22,579 nt of DNA from Candidatus Avelusimicrobium stercoris. Its GTDB lineage: Bacteria > Elusimicrobiota > Elusimicrobia > Elusimicrobiales > Elusimicrobiaceae. Below, piece after piece: positions 21,537 through 22,579 of this stretch (positions are counted from its first letter, which is position 1; each line of letters begins with the position of its first letter). A program made the translations under genes and the position numbers. The stretch is taken from positions 1 to 22,579 of the forward strand of contig DJFE01000022.1 of assembly GCA_002432025.1 (NCBI GenBank). The letters run 5' to 3'. The notes below the pieces were generated by a model that ran no database searches, was not told where the DNA came from, and was given only the letters and a program-made list of their open reading frames with translations.

Positions 21537-22508
21537 TCATTTTACCATATTGGGCGGCAGGGCCGTTTGGCTGGCAAAATGCAGGATTTGCTCGGCGAGC
21601 GTTTGAGGGCGGAAATCTTGTTGGACGGTTAATTCCAGGCGCAGGGCGTTGGTATAGCGGTTGAACCAGGTGCGCTGGCGTTTGGCGTATTGGCGGGTGA
21701 GCGTGGCCACTTGTTCCACGGCTTGGGCGCGGGAGAGTTGCCCTTGCAAAAAGGATATTGCCTGCGGATAGCCCAGACTCTTTAAAGCGGGCGTATCGGG
21801 CGTATATCCTTCGTTTAGCAGGGCTTTGGCTTCCTGTACCATCCCGTCAAAAATCTGCTCTGTACGGGCCAAAATGCGCGCGTTTAACGCTTCTCTATCC
21901 CAGGCTAAATAGACCCAGACGGAGTTTTGCGGGGTGGGGAGTTTAAAGAAATTGCCGCTTTTTAGCGCACTTGCGGGCTTGCCCGTCAGCCAGCACAGTT
22001 CCAGAGCTCGCATCGTGCGTTGTACATTGCCCATAGGGATATTTTGTGCGGAAACGGGGTCCAAGGCCATAAGTGCCTGATGCAGGCCCTCTTTGCCCGA
22101 TTTTGCTAGTAAGGCGGAAAGTTGTTCGCGCGTTTGGGGTGTGGAAGCGGGCAGGTCATCCATCCCCACAAAATAGGCGTGCAGCCACATACCCGTACCG
22201 CCCGCAAAAATAAGTGGACGGTTGGAATTTTCAGCGGCGATTTGGCGCGCTTTTTTTACAAAGGTTCCGGCGTTACAGGTTTCGGTAACGTCCAAAAAAT
22301 CCACCAGATAATAGGGAACTCCGTCCACGGTGTAGGTTCCGTTTTGGTACGAGCCCAGCGGTTTGGCCGTTCCGATAGTCAGGCGTTTATAAACTTGGCG
22401 GGAATCGGCCGAGAGAATAATCCCGTTTGATTGGCGGGCAAGTTCCAAGGCGAGTTCCGTTTTGCCGGAAGCGGTCGGGCCGCATAGGACGATAGGTTTC
22501 ATAAACAT
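21537..22508 (-). CDS. miaA: tRNA dimethylallyltransferase
   Basis: Transfers a dimethylallyl group to adenosine-37 of tRNAs reading UNN codons. The longest form has 323 residues. The P-loop GPTASGKTELALEL, SADSRQVYKRLTIGTAKP, YYLVDFLDVTETCNAGTF, FAGGTGMWLHAYF and the C-terminal ATLTRQYAKRQRTWF are family signatures. Two ATGs lie close together, at 22508 and 22502 (MFMKPIVL). The second fits better as the start of a leaderless mRNA, because TACAAT lies 6 nt upstream, and neither has a Shine-Dalgarno. It is the first gene of the - strand operon miaA-ruvA-ruvB-spoIID-like-queA. Confidence 0.95.
   Translation of the reverse strand: MFMKPIVLCGPTASGKTELALELARQSNGIILSADSRQVYKRLTIGTAKPLGSYQNGTYTVDGVPYYLVDFLDVTETCNAGTFVKKARQIAAENSNRPLIFAGGTGMWLHAYFVGMDDLPASTPQTREQLSALLAKSGKEGLHQALMALDPVSAQNIPMGNVQRTMRALELCWLTGKPASALKSGNFFKLPTPQNSVWVYLAWDREALNARILARTEQIFDGMVQEAKALLNEGYTPDTPALKSLGYPQAISFLQGQLSRAQAVEQVATLTRQYAKRQRTWFNRYTNALRLELTVQQDFRPQTLAEQILHFASQTALPPNMVK
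21539..21549 (-). promoter_or_regulatory. Possible internal promoter for ruvA within the end of miaA
   Basis: TATGGTAAAAT on the - strand is formed by the last codons of miaA (ATG GTA AAA TGA). TAAAAT is six bases from the ruvA ATG, the same geometry as at tgt. It may be coincidental because the bases are coding. Confidence 0.35.
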
Positions 22509-22514
22509 ATTGTA
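22509..22514 (-). promoter_or_regulatory. Possible -10 element of miaA
   Basis: TACAAT on the - strand lies six bases before the second miaA ATG (22502). There is no TG extension and no clear -35 in the 65 bp visible upstream, which otherwise holds nothing I can identify. Weak support. Confidence 0.35.
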
Positions 22515-22579
22515 TAAAATAAGCGCTGTTTGTTTTTGGAAAGGCGGTTTGGGGCGGTTCTTTTTAAAGGGGTTGTTTC

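Noticed and set aside
1..22579. tRNA, rRNA, CRISPR array, insertion sequence, prophage or att site
   Set aside because: No cloverleaf, repeat-spacer array, transposase, integrase or terminal inverted repeat with flanking duplication was found. The palindromes near 15360-15650 look like RNA stems rather than mobile-element ends.

Overview
The window reads as an ordinary chromosomal segment of an Elusimicrobiota bacterium, probably an animal-gut lineage related to Elusimicrobium. That assignment is an inference from two short prepilins with the FTLIELLVVVLIIGILAA leader, from the housekeeping gene content, and from the absence of sporulation genes other than a spoIID homologue. It was not tested by phylogeny. 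Genes are tightly packed, use the standard code, and are mostly moderate in GC; the two pilin genes and their leaders are visibly more AT-rich than the rest.

Layout. (a) 1-771: an 8-cysteine type IV pilin-like gene with its own promoter, a 5' hairpin and a terminator. (b) About 814-6304, + strand: trxA, an exported thioredoxin-like protein, polA, coaE and rho, closely spaced and probably one transcript. (c) 6351-11285, + strand: rpmE, prfA, prmC, murA, folC. The rho-rpmE-prfA-prmC neighbourhood resembles the Bacillus one, and PrmC sits next to its substrate RF1. (d) 11311-15328, + strand: a 768-residue coiled-coil protein of unknown function, ddl, and a small membrane protein. (e) 15329-16187: a structured leader of about 300 nt followed by a 10-cysteine pilin-like gene. 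(f) 16197-22508, - strand: miaA, ruvA, ruvB, a SpoIID-family lipoprotein, queA, and then tgt behind its own promoter. queA and tgt act in successive steps of queuosine synthesis, and miaA also modifies tRNA.

The most interesting part is the leader at 15349-15655. A perfect extended -10 promoter (TGTTATAAT) starts an RNA that folds into about six consecutive stems. These include a 73-nt three-way junction, a terminator-like hairpin, and a 12-bp hairpin that pairs the whole Shine-Dalgarno of the pilin gene. An alternative helix of 9-10 bp would break both of the last two hairpins. This is the layout of a cis-acting RNA switch, and I do not recognise it as a known class.

Other points: a shared TATGGTAAAAT promoter element placed so that tgt and ruvA mRNAs would start exactly at the A of ATG; a PolA with no proofreading residues and Asp at the near-invariant steric-gate Glu; intrinsic terminators placed directly against downstream ribosome-binding sites; and a long coiled coil with an asparagine ladder and seventeen 14-residue repeats.
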